Of a stretch of DNA of 42,547 nucleotides, positions 16,724 through 24,478 are shown in pieces. The position numbers and the translations under genes were made by a program. The DNA comes from Laspinema olomoucense D3b (lineage in GTDB: Bacteria; Cyanobacteriota; Cyanobacteriia; Cyanobacteriales; Laspinemataceae): the NCBI RefSeq assembly GCF_025370785.1, contig NZ_JAMXFA010000014.1, positions 1 to 42,547 on the forward strand, given 5' to 3'. The stretch's first letter is position 1. Each line of letters opens with the position of its first letter. Below the pieces are notes generated by a model. It worked only from the letters and a program-made list of their open reading frames with translations. It made no database searches and had not been told where the DNA came from.

Positions 16724-16760
16724 GGCAAGTTACCTGTTTTATTAAATAGGGGCGATCGGG

Positions 16761-16803
16761 GAAAGGGTTAAGGACTGGATAACGGCTATCCTTTAACCCT
16801 TTC
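16761..16803 (-). terminator. Strong hairpin between the rhodanese gene and the small peptide gene
   Basis: GAAAGGGTTAAGGA and TCCTTTAACCCTTTC pair almost perfectly (one extra base) around a 14-nt loop, 15 bp after the rhodanese stop. There is no U-run. It may terminate or stabilise the upstream mRNA and uncouple the small peptide gene. Confidence 0.55.
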
Positions 16804-16818
16804 ACCCCTGAATCAAAT

Positions 16819-17805
16819 CTAGACTAGGTCGGGGTCCTGACCTGTTTCCAGAGGCAGGTCAGGGAACGAGGAATACTCCGTCCAAGACCCTTCATAAATC
16901 CGTACATTGGGGTAGTTCAGCAAGTGCTTGAGCACGACATATTGCAGGGTCGCTTCCCGCCCAGTGCTACAAGTTACCACGATTGTATCATCCCGGGTGA
17001 TTCCCCGGCGATCTAGTATGGCCTGAATTTCATCAAGGGGCTTGAGCTTGTGGAGGTTGTCTTCCCCAATGGTGAAGGTTGGCCAGGGTATATTCTTCGC
17101 CCCGGGGATGTGACCATTGCGTTGGAATAGGTCAACTTCACCGGCATAGAGGGGCGCAGGGCGAGGATCAATGAAGGTAACCTTCCCGGTTTGTACAAAG
17201 CCACGCACATCGTCTAATGTTACTCGCACGGAGGGATTATCCTTCATCGTGAATGTCCCCGCTTCGTACTGCGGAAAGGCTTTGGTGAGGGGTAATTTGG
17301 CATCTCGGTAACCTGGATAGCCACCATCTAAAACCGCAGCTTTGGCATGGCCGCTCCGCTCTAGCAGGTAGGCGACCATAGTAGAACCCAGGAGGTTGTT
17401 CCCATCAGAGTACACCACCACATCGCTGTTTGCAGTGATACCCGCTTGGGTGAAGAGGAATTGTAAATTGTCGAGATTCCAATACTGGATGGGCAAACGA
17501 CCATTGGGACCTCGGAAGGTGTTATCCGCGATATGAACGGCCCCTGGGACATGGCCCTGGATGTAGTCCAAGGGGTTCATCCGAACATCCAGAACCCGCA
17601 GGTTTTCGTCGTTGAGGTGTTCAGCTAACCATTGGGGGCTGACTAAACGAATGTGACTCGCGTTGGTTCCAGCAGCCAAATGAAAATTGGGGATGCTGCT
17701 TTGCTGGGATAAAGCAGGCATCACCACCGTAACAGCTAACACCGATGTCACAAAAGCCAGAATGGCGGCTGTGACTCCTTTCAGTTTAAAAAAGCGCGAT
17801 CGCAT
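16819..17805 (-). CDS. Exported tandem-rhodanese sulfurtransferase
   Basis: The protein has two rhodanese domains behind a signal peptide (MRSRFFKLKG, hydrophobic run, ALSQQ). The first domain (about 50-170) lacks the catalytic Cys: its loop reads YSDGNNLLGS. The second (about 190-310) has CSTGREA with catalytic Cys279, as in thiosulfate or mercaptopyruvate sulfurtransferases, where only the C-terminal domain is active. Export suggests a periplasmic or lumenal role. I chose the ATG at 17805, with GGAG about 10 bp upstream, over the TTG at 17829. The sulfur donor and acceptor are unknown. It is divergent from the methyltransferase gene. Confidence 0.85.
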   Translation of the reverse strand: MRSRFFKLKGVTAAILAFVTSVLAVTVVMPALSQQSSIPNFHLAAGTNASHIRLVSPQWLAEHLNDENLRVLDVRMNPLDYIQGHVPGAVHIADNTFRGPNGRLPIQYWNLDNLQFLFTQAGITANSDVVVYSDGNNLLGSTMVAYLLERSGHAKAAVLDGGYPGYRDAKLPLTKAFPQYEAGTFTMKDNPSVRVTLDDVRGFVQTGKVTFIDPRPAPLYAGEVDLFQRNGHIPGAKNIPWPTFTIGEDNLHKLKPLDEIQAILDRRGITRDDTIVVTCSTGREATLQYVVLKHLLNYPNVRIYEGSWTEYSSFPDLPLETGQDPDLV

Positions 17806-18250
17806 GAAATAAAGCTCCTGACTCTTCAAAAAAACTAAATCATCGGGACCTGGAGAACCCAGGAAACAGCAGGACCCTATTCCCTCGTATTCCGACCAAG
17901 TTACCGTATTTTTCTGATTCTACCCCAATCCGAGCCATAAAATTCTGTTATTTTTCCTGAGTTAAGTTATTTTTCACGATTTGTTAACAATTTGCTCTCA
18001 ACCCGGATGGGTAAGGCTTGAGGAACCGTATATGTGAGCCGTTATCCCGCTATTTTGCCAGGACCCCCTAAAATTATGTAAATCCTTTAGATGAGGGATA
18101 GGTGGATCTCAACAGGGCTTTCCTCATCATTTGGAGCGGTTTTTAGTTCCTGGGTGATGCACTTCCCTTGGGGGGTGGTCAGTAATGCAGTTCAAGGGTA
18201 AGAAGTGCTATCGTGAGATTTGACTCTCATCGCTGCTGATTCCAAAACTT
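17806..18250. other. Divergent intergenic region, rhodanese / methyltransferase
   Basis: About 445 bp with AT-rich stretches near 17930-18000 that could hold the rhodanese promoter. No gene, RNA or repeat is seen. Confidence 0.35.
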
Positions 18251-18949
18251 ATGAAACTGAATGAAATTATCCCTTGGGGCAGAACCCTGGAAGAATATCA
18301 ATTAATGTTTAATTTGTCTCCAGCCAATTTAAAATTTAAAATATTGGGTTGTGGGGATGGACCAGCCAGCTTTAATGCGGAAATGACCGCTCTGGGACAT
18401 TCGGTTATCTCCGTTGACCCCCTTTATCAATGGTCGGGAGAACAAATTAAACAGCGGGTTCAAAACACTTACGAATCTGTAGTTTCCCAAGTTCGACAAA
18501 ATTCCCATGAGTATGTTTGGAATAGATTCCAGAATGCGGATGAATTGGGACAATCCCGTTGGGCTGCAATGGAACGGTTTTTACTAGATTATGAAGCGGG
18601 TAAAGCTGAAGGTCGGTATCAACAACAATCTTTGCCCCATTTAGCATTTGATGACCATCAATTTGCATTGGGACTCTGTTCTCATCTCCTGTTTTCCTAT
18701 TCGGAACATTTATCCCTGGAGTTTCATTTGGATTCAATCACTGAACTTCTGCGAGTCTGTGAAGAGGTGCGGATTTTTCCGCTGATTAATTTGCAGGGTG
18801 AGTTATCCCCCTATTTGGAAACAGTCATTGCGAATCTATCCAGTGCGGCGTTTAATGTACAGGTTGAATCGGTGGATTATGAATTTAGAAAGGGTGGTAA
18901 TCAGATGTTGAAAATTCAAGGTAAATCTTTATCAAATCTGGGGAATTGA
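18251..18949 (+). CDS. Probable SAM-dependent methyltransferase
   Basis: This is a 232-residue protein. Its KILGCGDGPASFNAEM segment (about 30-45) resembles the SAM-binding motif I of class I methyltransferases, and HSVISVDP (about 49-56) ends in the acidic residue expected after strand 2. The later LGLCSHLLFSYSEHL segment fits the motif IV/post-motif region. The substrate is unknown. The stop codon at 18947-18949 is 8 bp before the GNAT start, so the two are likely cotranscribed. Confidence 0.7.
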   Translation: MKLNEIIPWGRTLEEYQLMFNLSPANLKFKILGCGDGPASFNAEMTALGHSVISVDPLYQWSGEQIKQRVQNTYESVVSQVRQNSHEYVWNRFQNADELGQSRWAAMERFLLDYEAGKAEGRYQQQSLPHLAFDDHQFALGLCSHLLFSYSEHLSLEFHLDSITELLRVCEEVRIFPLINLQGELSPYLETVIANLSSAAFNVQVESVDYEFRKGGNQMLKIQGKSLSNLGN

Positions 18950-18957
18950 GGCATCCA

Positions 18958-19446
18958 ATGAGTATCATCCCAAACCCAACTGGAAAAAGAGTCGGTCCGG
19001 AGATCCAAACAAAAAGGCTGACTGATGGCGATCGCGAATTGGCGAGGGGGCTGTTCACCCTAATGGCTGAGGTGTTTGCAGAAGCCTATGAACCCTTGAG
19101 CAATGATTACCTGAATTGTCTCTTAAACCGAGAAGACTTTTGGGCGATCGCCGCATTCGTAGGCGATGACATCGTGGGCGGAATCACGGCACATACTCTA
19201 CCCCTGACTACAAGTGAGTCGTCGGAAGTTTTTATTTACGATATTGCGGTCCGCAGAGACTATCAGCGCCAAGGGATTGGACGGCACTTGCTGACAGCAC
19301 TCTGTGAGGCGGTAGCAGATGTAGGAATCCTGGAAGTGTTTGTTGGTGCAGATAATGAGGATATTCATGCCCTTGATTTCTATCAGGCGTTAGGAGGTGT
19401 CCCCTCTCCCGTAACCATCTTCACCTTCTCGGGAGATGAAGCGTGA
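18958..19446 (+). CDS. GNAT acetyltransferase, AAC(3)-I-like
   Basis: The 162-residue GNAT-fold enzyme resembles the aminoglycoside 3-N-acetyltransferase AAC(3)-I family along its length. It shows a NDYLNCLLNREDFWAIAAF segment, the strand VFIYDIAVRRDYQRQGIG with the acetyl-CoA loop (Q/R-x-x-G-x-G/A) near 100-105, and the C-terminal ALDFYQALGG motif. True substrates in environmental bacteria are often unknown, so resistance is not implied. I chose the ATG at 18958; a TTG at 18946 would overlap the upstream stop codon. It is probably in an operon with the methyltransferase and convergent with Uma2 copy A. Confidence 0.8.
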   Translation: MSIIPNPTGKRVGPEIQTKRLTDGDRELARGLFTLMAEVFAEAYEPLSNDYLNCLLNREDFWAIAAFVGDDIVGGITAHTLPLTTSESSEVFIYDIAVRRDYQRQGIGRHLLTALCEAVADVGILEVFVGADNEDIHALDFYQALGGVPSPVTIFTFSGDEA

Positions 19447-19450
19447 TCCG

Positions 19451-20095
19451 TTATTGTTGCAGTTGCGATCGCACCCACTGCCGAAATTCCCGCAGTCGAG
19501 CATTTTCTCCTTTTTCCGAGTCTAACTGCATAAAGCGCCCCAATTCTTTCACCGGAAACGAACCAAACGCTAAACTGTTTTCTGATTCTACATACCCCGC
19601 CTCAGTCAAACAATAAAGACTGAGTTTCCCCTGCTGCCAACGCCATACCTCGGGAACTTTTAGTTCTGCATAAATATCCATTTGATTCACCGAGGAATGG
19701 GTTGTATCAATTTCAATGGCTAAATCTGGCGGGGGGTCTACGGCTAAATTAATCTTTAACTTCCCGCGAATTGCCCGTTCATTTTGAATATAAAAACATT
19801 CATCGGCTTCTTTGCCGACTGCCTTGGGTTGCGATCGCCAGGTTGTGGATTTTAACCCGCAAATTTCTAGTTTTAGTTCCTCCGATAGCGCTGTAATCAG
19901 ACGTCCCAAGGTCCAGCTATAGCGTTCCTGTTCCTGTAACGGTGTCCTCAGTTCTAAAGTCCCCTTGTAGTAACTCATGCGCGGGGTCGGATTTTCCGCA
20001 AAAATAGCCAGCAGTTGTTCATACATCTCCCAACTGACGCCATACAAAACCAGATGGGAACCGGCTTCTGGGGGGGTAACTAAGGTTTGAGTCAT
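19451..20095 (-). CDS. Uma2 family (DUF820) putative endonuclease, copy A
   Basis: This 214-residue Uma2/DUF820 protein has a PD-(D/E)XK nuclease-like fold and belongs to a family greatly expanded in cyanobacteria. The core shows PDLAIEIDTT (about 124-133) and the following YAELKVPEVWRW, with the D...E-x-D...K pattern expected for the nuclease site. Copy B at 21385-22029 differs by only about 16 residues. The differences are confined to residues 14-76 and the last 30; about residues 77-185 are identical. The cellular role of the family is unproven. The ATG at 20095 is in the same leader sequence as in copy B and the remnant at 22543. Confidence 0.85.
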   Translation of the reverse strand: MTQTLVTPPEAGSHLVLYGVSWEMYEQLLAIFAENPTPRMSYYKGTLELRTPLQEQERYSWTLGRLITALSEELKLEICGLKSTTWRSQPKAVGKEADECFYIQNERAIRGKLKINLAVDPPPDLAIEIDTTHSSVNQMDIYAELKVPEVWRWQQGKLSLYCLTEAGYVESENSLAFGSFPVKELGRFMQLDSEKGENARLREFRQWVRSQLQQ

Positions 20096-20243
20096 ACAGC
20101 AAATTTAGGGCCAGTCGGGTGGCTCCCGGCTTCGGTTTGCGCTCTCCTATTGTATCCGATATTTGAAGAGGCGATCGCGATCGGGGCGAAATCGAAGGAG
20201 ACGCCCGCCTATTTTGTAAAGATTAGCAGACAGATAAAAACCA
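20093..20243. repeat. Duplicated Uma2 leader, copy 1
   Basis: About 150 bp upstream of Uma2 copy A are similar to the segment at 22588-22740 upstream of the Uma2 remnant. They share CGGGTGGCTCCC, a TATTGTATCCGAT run and GAGGCGATCGCGATCGGG. The alignment was made by eye. Confidence 0.7.
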
Positions 20244-20305
20244 ATAAAAAAGAACAATTTAATTCAGATACAATACAATTTGCGTCTATCTTATTTCCTC
20301 AACCC

Positions 20306-21319
20306 ATGACTCAACGTTGGACTCGTCGTCAAACTCTGTGGATGCTAGTTGGTGCCGCTGGGGGTCTGGCTTTACACGCTTGTACTCCTCCTGCTAATAA
20401 CCAATCCCCTGCCCTAGGTTTATTTACCTGGGTGGGTTCTACTCCCCTTTATATTGCCCAAGCTAAAGGCTTTTTTCAGAACCGGGGGTTAAACTTAGAT
20501 ATTAAAGTCTTTAGTGCCAATACCGATGCCAATACGGCTTTTATTTCTCGGCGGTTAGATGCGGTTTCTCCGGTGGGATCGGAGGCGGTGACTTTAGCAG
20601 CAGCAGGCAAGGCATTTAGAATTGTTTTAGTCCAAGATACTTCTGTTGGGGCAGATGGAATTTTGGCCCGCCGTAGTATTGCCAGTTTATCTGATTTTCG
20701 AGGCAAACAAATTGCGGTGGAAGAAGGCAGCGTCAGTCATTTCTTTCTGCTGCAAGTGTTGGATACGGTGGGTTTGGGGGCAGAAGATTTTACGTTAATT
20801 AATGCGCCACCGGATGCAGCAGCGGCAGCTTATCAAGCGGGAAATATTCCCATCGCTGTCACTTATGCGCCCTATTTACAACAAGCCAATACCGCCCAAC
20901 CCGATGGACGAATTATTTATGATTCTTCCCAAATGCCGACGGCAATTAATGACCTTTATGTGTTCGATGCTGAATATGCCGATCGCCATCCTGAAATGGT
21001 AGAAGCTTTTGTTGCCGGAGTTTTGGAAGGAGTGGCATTTCTGGAAGCAAATCCCGAGGAGGGGGTGGCGATCGCCTCTCCTCAATTAGGCATTCCTGTT
21101 GACGAATTACAAGCAGGATTGCAAGGGGTGCGTCTCCCGGATTTGAACGCCAATATCGAGATGCTGGCGAATGCTGAAAGTAATGTTTATTTATTAAACA
21201 CTCTGAATTCCCTCGCCCAGTTCTTGCAATCTCGAAATCAAATCCAACAAATTCCCGATTTAACTCCCTTCATTGATCCTAGATTTGTTCTCGCCCTGCG
21301 AGATAAACAATCTAGTTAG
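20306..21319 (+). CDS. ABC transporter substrate-binding lipoprotein (NrtA/SsuA/TauA type)
   Basis: This periplasmic binding protein of the nitrate/sulfonate/taurine class has 337 residues. The N-terminus has twin arginines (WTRRQ), a hydrophobic run and a lipobox LHAC with Cys26, so it is probably a lipoprotein, possibly Tat-exported. GSTPLYIAQAKGFF (about 42-55) is the family's typical ligand-lobe opening. I chose the ATG at 20306; the longer frame from 20087 only reads through the Uma2 leader. Its likely permease and ATPase lie at 25950 and 27089, beyond a 4.6-kb accessory island. The ligand is unknown. The stop codon is 8 bp before the 36-bp repeat. Confidence 0.85.
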   Translation: MTQRWTRRQTLWMLVGAAGGLALHACTPPANNQSPALGLFTWVGSTPLYIAQAKGFFQNRGLNLDIKVFSANTDANTAFISRRLDAVSPVGSEAVTLAAAGKAFRIVLVQDTSVGADGILARRSIASLSDFRGKQIAVEEGSVSHFFLLQVLDTVGLGAEDFTLINAPPDAAAAAYQAGNIPIAVTYAPYLQQANTAQPDGRIIYDSSQMPTAINDLYVFDAEYADRHPEMVEAFVAGVLEGVAFLEANPEEGVAIASPQLGIPVDELQAGLQGVRLPDLNANIEMLANAESNVYLLNTLNSLAQFLQSRNQIQQIPDLTPFIDPRFVLALRDKQSS

Positions 21320-21327
21320 AATCAGGT

Positions 21328-21363
21328 GGGGATGATTGCCAATTTTGATTCGCTTCATCCCCT
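21328..21363. repeat. 36-bp direct repeat, left copy (island boundary)
   Basis: This 36-bp sequence is identical, base for base, to 25903-25938. Each copy has 8-bp inverted ends (GGGGATGA / TCATCCCC), so each can form a hairpin. The left copy follows the binding-protein gene and the right copy precedes the permease stop. The pair brackets the Uma2B-to-STAND island. Confidence 0.95.
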
Positions 21364-21384
21364 CACGGACGAGTTAGCAATTCT

Positions 21385-22029
21385 CTAGCTTGGCAATTGC
21401 GATCGCACCCACTGCCGAAATTCCTGCAATCTAGCATTTTCTCCTTTTTCCGAGTCTAACTGCATAAACCGCCGCAATTCTTTCACCGGAAACGAACCAA
21501 ACGCTAAACTGTTTTCTGATTCTACATACCCCGCCTCAGTCAAACAATAAAGGCTGAGTTTCCCCTGCTGCCAACGCCATACCTCGGGAACTTTTAGTTC
21601 TGCATAAATATCCATTTGATTCACCGAGGAATGGGTTGTATCAATTTCAATGGCTAAATCGGGCGGGGGGTCTACGGCTAAATTAATCTTTAACTTCCCG
21701 CGAATTGCCCGTTCATTTTGAATATAAAAACATTCATCGGCTTCTTTGCCGACTGCCTTGGGTTGCGATCGCCAGGTTGTAGATTTTAACCCACAAATTT
21801 CCATCTCCAGTTCCTCCGATAGCGCCGTAACCAGACGTGCCAAGGTCCAGCTATAGGTTTGATGTTCCGGTAACGGCGTCCTCAGTTCTAACGTTCCCTT
21901 GTAGTAATTCATGCGCGGCGTCGGATTTTCCTCAAAAATAGCCAGGAGTTGTTCGTACATCTCCCAAGTGACGCCATATAAGACCAAATAGGAACCGGCT
22001 TCTGGTGGGGTAACTAGGGTTTGAGTCAT
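21385..22029 (-). CDS. Uma2 family (DUF820) putative endonuclease, copy B
   Basis: This is a 214-residue near-duplicate of copy A, with the same PDLAIEIDTT nuclease-core segment and C-terminal half. The central part differs from copy A by only a few silent bases, whereas residues 14-76 diverge more, a mosaic pattern that suggests recent gene conversion. It lies just inside the left 36-bp repeat. Its leader matches copy A only for about 20 bp, after which the truncated VapC-like sequence begins, so its original upstream region was replaced. Confidence 0.85.
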   Translation of the reverse strand: MTQTLVTPPEAGSYLVLYGVTWEMYEQLLAIFEENPTPRMNYYKGTLELRTPLPEHQTYSWTLARLVTALSEELEMEICGLKSTTWRSQPKAVGKEADECFYIQNERAIRGKLKINLAVDPPPDLAIEIDTTHSSVNQMDIYAELKVPEVWRWQQGKLSLYCLTEAGYVESENSLAFGSFPVKELRRFMQLDSEKGENARLQEFRQWVRSQLPS

Positions 22030-22196
22030 ACAGCAAATTTAGGGGCGATCGCTCCAATTAAATAATCAGAAAAAAGGACAATATTGGCAATAAAACAAGG
22101 CTGGTTTTGTTTGATAAACTCTGCCGCCTGTTTCCACTGTTGCTGATCATCTTGAATGAGGTAGCGAACAAGTATATTTGTATCAATTCCAATCAT
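22026..22196 (-). pseudogene. VapC-like PIN toxin with an internal deletion
   Basis: The frame begins MIGIDTNILVRYLIQDD, the start of a PIN-domain RNase with its first acidic residue. It continues to CFIANIVL, then jumps to FSDYLIGA, a segment normally found some 55-65 residues later, and ends in Uma2 leader sequence. Only 56 residues remain of the usual 130-140; the central acidic site residue and the C-terminal strand are lost. It should be an inactive nuclease. Its start overlaps the end of the antitoxin gene by 14 bp, the usual layout of vapBC operons. Confidence 0.75.
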
Positions 22197-22428
22197 TCGC
22201 CCCCTCAGAGATAGCACTCTCCATTTCTTCGAGGGTCACTTTCTTGATCTCGGGTCGGTGCAAGATTCCGGAGAGTTCTTGCACAGGAACATTCAGGGGG
22301 AAAAGTTTAACTTGTCCCTCTTCATCAATCACAAAGCTGATTTGACTACCGCTTACGAGTTTTAGGCGATCGCGGATTTCTTGGGGAAGGGTAATTTGTC
22401 CGGTATCGGTGACAGTAGCACTGAGCAT
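22183..22428 (-). CDS. AbrB/SpoVT-type antitoxin (VapB-like)
   Basis: The 81-residue protein opens with the swapped-hairpin AbrB signature (VTDTGQITLPQEIRDRL, about 6-22), which binds DNA as a dimer. Its C-terminal tail (about 45-81, EELSGILHRPEIKKVTLEE-like) would bind the toxin. It looks intact, in contrast to its truncated PIN partner immediately downstream, so it is an orphan antitoxin, perhaps acting on related toxins elsewhere. The ATG at 22428 has no strong ribosome-binding site. Confidence 0.8.
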   Translation of the reverse strand: MLSATVTDTGQITLPQEIRDRLKLVSGSQISFVIDEEGQVKLFPLNVPVQELSGILHRPEIKKVTLEEMESAISEGANDWN

Positions 22429-22542
22429 GGTAGAAATTGGGGTAAGTTAGGTTTTCTATCCAGTTTAGCGTGAAGTTTAGACGAAATGCTAACCCGTCCC
22501 GAAGTCCAGTAATCCCGCTATGGATTCAGGATTTGGGTGGTG

Positions 22543-22590
22543 TTAAAGAAGGGAACCCGCTTCTGCAAGGGTAACTCGGGTTTGAGTCAT
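22543..22590 (-). pseudogene. Remnant of a third Uma2 gene (first 15 codons)
   Basis: On the minus strand, an ATG opens MTQTRVTLAEAGSLL followed by a stop. This aligns with the first 15 residues of both Uma2 copies (MTQTLVTPPEAGSHL / YL). The sequence upstream (22588-22740) matches the leader of copy A. The rest of the gene is missing. Confidence 0.75.
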
Positions 22591-22740
22591 AGAGCCAATT
22601 TAGGGACCCTCGGGTGGCTCCCCGTTTCGGCTGGGGCTCTACTATTGTATCCGATGTTTGAGGAGGCGATCGCGATCGGGACAAAACCGCACGAGACCCC
22701 ACCTGGTTTTGTTAAAATACACCCAAAGATAAAAACCCAG
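22588..22740. repeat. Duplicated Uma2 leader, copy 2
   Basis: Diverged copy of the 20093-20243 leader (see there). It lies between the Uma2 remnant and the DUF4258 gene, whose promoter it may supply. Confidence 0.7.
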
Positions 22741-22757
22741 AGACAAGATGAGACAAG

Positions 22758-23024
22758 ATGGAAAAGCCTATTTACTTTTCAAACCATGCCCGACAGCAAA
22801 TGCTCCTAAGAGGTGCTGAGGAAGAGGAAGTCATAACAGCTATTCGTTCCGGGAACTGGCAACCTGCTAAAAATGGGAAGTTGCATTCTCGTCTTCAATT
22901 CGGCTACAATAAGGATTCCCCAATAAATCAAGAGTTTTATCTTTATAAAGCTGTTGACGCTATCTTTAAAGAAGGACTGGAGCAAATAGTTGTCATCACG
23001 GTTAAAGTTTATTATTTCAATTAA
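22758..23024 (+). CDS. DUF4258 protein, probable RelE-like toxin component
   Basis: The 88-residue protein contains FSNHARQQMLLRG (about 7-19) and EEVITAIRSGNW, typical of DUF4258 proteins, which have a small RelE/BrnT-like fold. Together with the DUF2283 gene 12 bp downstream it forms a pair seen repeatedly in cyanobacterial accessory regions and often predicted as a toxin-antitoxin module; function is inferred. I chose the ATG at 22758. The longer overlapping frame from 22537 is in another frame and reads through the duplicated leader. Confidence 0.75.
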   Translation: MEKPIYFSNHARQQMLLRGAEEEEVITAIRSGNWQPAKNGKLHSRLQFGYNKDSPINQEFYLYKAVDAIFKEGLEQIVVITVKVYYFN

Positions 23025-23036
23025 ACACAGGAAACC

Positions 23037-23273
23037 ATGAAAATTTATTACGATTCCGAAGTGGATGCACTCTATATCGAACTGTTGCCTTTACCAACAG
23101 CAACCGCCGAAACAAGAGAACTCTCAGAAGAAATTATTGCCAATTACAGTCCAGATGGAAAGCTGGCTGGATTAGAAGTTTTGGATGCTTCCCTTGTTCT
23201 CGGCGAACAATTGCAAGAAATTATCATAGAAAATGCAGCCGGTAAAGTGCTGCATAAAATGGCTCTTTTATAA
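23037..23273 (+). CDS. DUF2283 protein, probable antitoxin partner
   Basis: This is a 78-residue DUF2283 protein. MKIYYDSEVDALYIEL at the start and a central segment reading ANYSPDGKLAGLEVLDAS, with the conserved D-x-x-G-x-[LIV]-x-G-[LIV]-E, are diagnostic. The family is small, beta-rich and usually next to DUF4258 genes. AGGAAACC precedes the ATG and the spacing to the upstream stop is 12 bp, so the two are one transcript. The palindrome after the stop likely ends it. Confidence 0.8.
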   Translation: MKIYYDSEVDALYIELLPLPTATAETRELSEEIIANYSPDGKLAGLEVLDASLVLGEQLQEIIIENAAGKVLHKMALL

Positions 23274-23310
23274 CAAAATATTTTGGCTTAGGGGCCTAAA
23301 AAAATTGTCA

Positions 23311-23326
23311 TTTTTTAGCTAAAAAT
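23311..23326. terminator. Bidirectional terminator-like palindrome
   Basis: TTTTTAGCTAAAAA is a perfect AT-rich palindrome between the convergent DUF2283 gene and the 132-residue unknown gene. A second small hairpin, TTAGGGGCCTAA, precedes it. Confidence 0.4.
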
Positions 23327-23345
23327 AAGGAAGGCTTCTAATTTG

Positions 23346-23744
23346 TTATCCTAATCCCAGTGCAGATGCAATGTAAGGCAACAGTTTTTTAAACTCTTCT
23401 ACAAGTTTAGCAGCGGTAGGCAAGCTTTCGGTCAGGATACCAAGAAGGGTATATTTGGCTGTCTTAGCTTCTTGCTTTTTGGTGGGATTTTCAGGATTAT
23501 TTAGTGCCTCCTCTAATTTTTGCACTTCCTGTAAAGCCATATTTTTATTCTCTTCGCTTAGGCTAGATTCATTTTGAATTGATGCTTTCAGAGAATTCAA
23601 CAATTCTCCAGCGCTTGGATTATCTTCTTTGGCTTCTTGTCTCTCATTTACAGTAGTTTTTATGGTGTTATTATTAGCAGCACCACCGATATAAGTTCCT
23701 GTAACAGAGCCAACTTCATTTTTCACTGAATTGGGGTCAGTCAT
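23346..23744 (-). CDS. Unknown protein with N-terminal VTGxxIGG motif
   Basis: I do not recognise a named family. The 132-residue protein starts with a Gly/Asn-rich strand-forming segment, VGSVTGTYIGGAANNNTI (11-28). A polar linker follows, then a helical domain (about 43-132) with Leu/Glu/Lys-rich amphipathic helices and a hydrophobic C-terminus (AAKLVEEFKKLLPYIASALGLG). The same Gly/Asn motif ends the upstream membrane protein, 30 bp away, so the two are probably cotranscribed and may interact. TAGGAGAT about 9 bp upstream supports the ATG at 23744. Similar N-terminal motifs occur in small proteins beside NLR-like ATPases; that link is inferred here. Confidence 0.7.
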   Translation of the reverse strand: MTDPNSVKNEVGSVTGTYIGGAANNNTIKTTVNERQEAKEDNPSAGELLNSLKASIQNESSLSEENKNMALQEVQKLEEALNNPENPTKKQEAKTAKYTLLGILTESLPTAAKLVEEFKKLLPYIASALGLG

Positions 23745-23774
23745 TTTACTTTTATCTCCTATTATTTCACGTAC

Positions 23775-24284
23775 TTATCGAAAGTTTACATTATTTTCAT
23801 GGGCATTTCCCCCAATAAAATTACCCGTAACATTTCCTTCAACTATATTGACTACATAAGTTCCTAAATCTTTATCGCTGTCCATATATTTGTACAAGGT
23901 AGCCACAACAGACTTCAATCCCGCCTTATCGCCGGTTGAAAAAAATATCGACCTTCCCGAGTTAAAATAAATTGCCAATCCATATTTCCGGGGTTGTACC
24001 TGATTGTAAACTAAACACACTAAAGCTATTACTATAAAAAATATACCAAAACTTCTTGCGGCGTCATCCGGAAAATTGGCTGCAAACAGACCCAGAAGAA
24101 ACAGACCTAAAATTAATTTGATTGGTAAAAGCATTCTAGGTATTTCTGACACACCAAATCCAGTCATGTTATGAAATTGATATACCTCTTCACCAAATTG
24201 AACAGTTTTGTTCGTGATATATATAGTTGAACTGCCTACAACCTCTTCGTATTTGGAGCTTAACCCTACATTTTTATTGCTCAT
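23775..24284 (-). CDS. DUF6232-like two-helix membrane protein
   Basis: From the ATG at 24284 the protein has about 170 residues. STIYITNKTVQFGEEVYQ is an N-terminal beta-rich segment typical of DUF6232 proteins. Two transmembrane helices follow (LPIKLILGLFLLGLFAA and FGIFFIVIALVCLVY), then a cytosolic beta-rich domain. The C-terminal tail reads VEGNVTGNFIGGNAHENNV, echoing the N-terminus of the downstream protein. A TTG at 24455 would add 57 low-complexity LSDxSxK-type residues and leave only 23 bp to the divergent STAND gene; I consider the ATG more likely, but the longer start cannot be excluded. Confidence 0.65.
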   Translation of the reverse strand: MSNKNVGLSSKYEEVVGSSTIYITNKTVQFGEEVYQFHNMTGFGVSEIPRMLLPIKLILGLFLLGLFAANFPDDAARSFGIFFIVIALVCLVYNQVQPRKYGLAIYFNSGRSIFFSTGDKAGLKSVVATLYKYMDSDKDLGTYVVNIVEGNVTGNFIGGNAHENNVNFR

Positions 24285-24478
24285 ATCTTCACAAAACTTG
24301 GTGAAAATTTGAATCGTTACCTGTAAATTATTCTGGATCGTTATTGGGTTTGTAAAGTCGGAAACATCGGCGGGTTTATCAGAAAAGTCAGTAAATTTAT
24401 CGGATAGGGCCAATTTTTTGTTGGAAATGTCGGAAAGATCGGATATAATAGGCAAAACCCTAGTACCCTCGTTAAATT

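Noticed and set aside
18958-19446. Aminoglycoside resistance gene
   Set aside because: The similarity to AAC(3)-I is at family level; a chromosomal GNAT in a cyanobacterium next to a methyltransferase gives no evidence for drug resistance.
22537-22809. 90-codon plus-strand frame overlapping the DUF4258 start
   Set aside because: It reads the duplicated Uma2 leader, as the false N-terminal extension of the binding protein at 20087 does, and has no family match.
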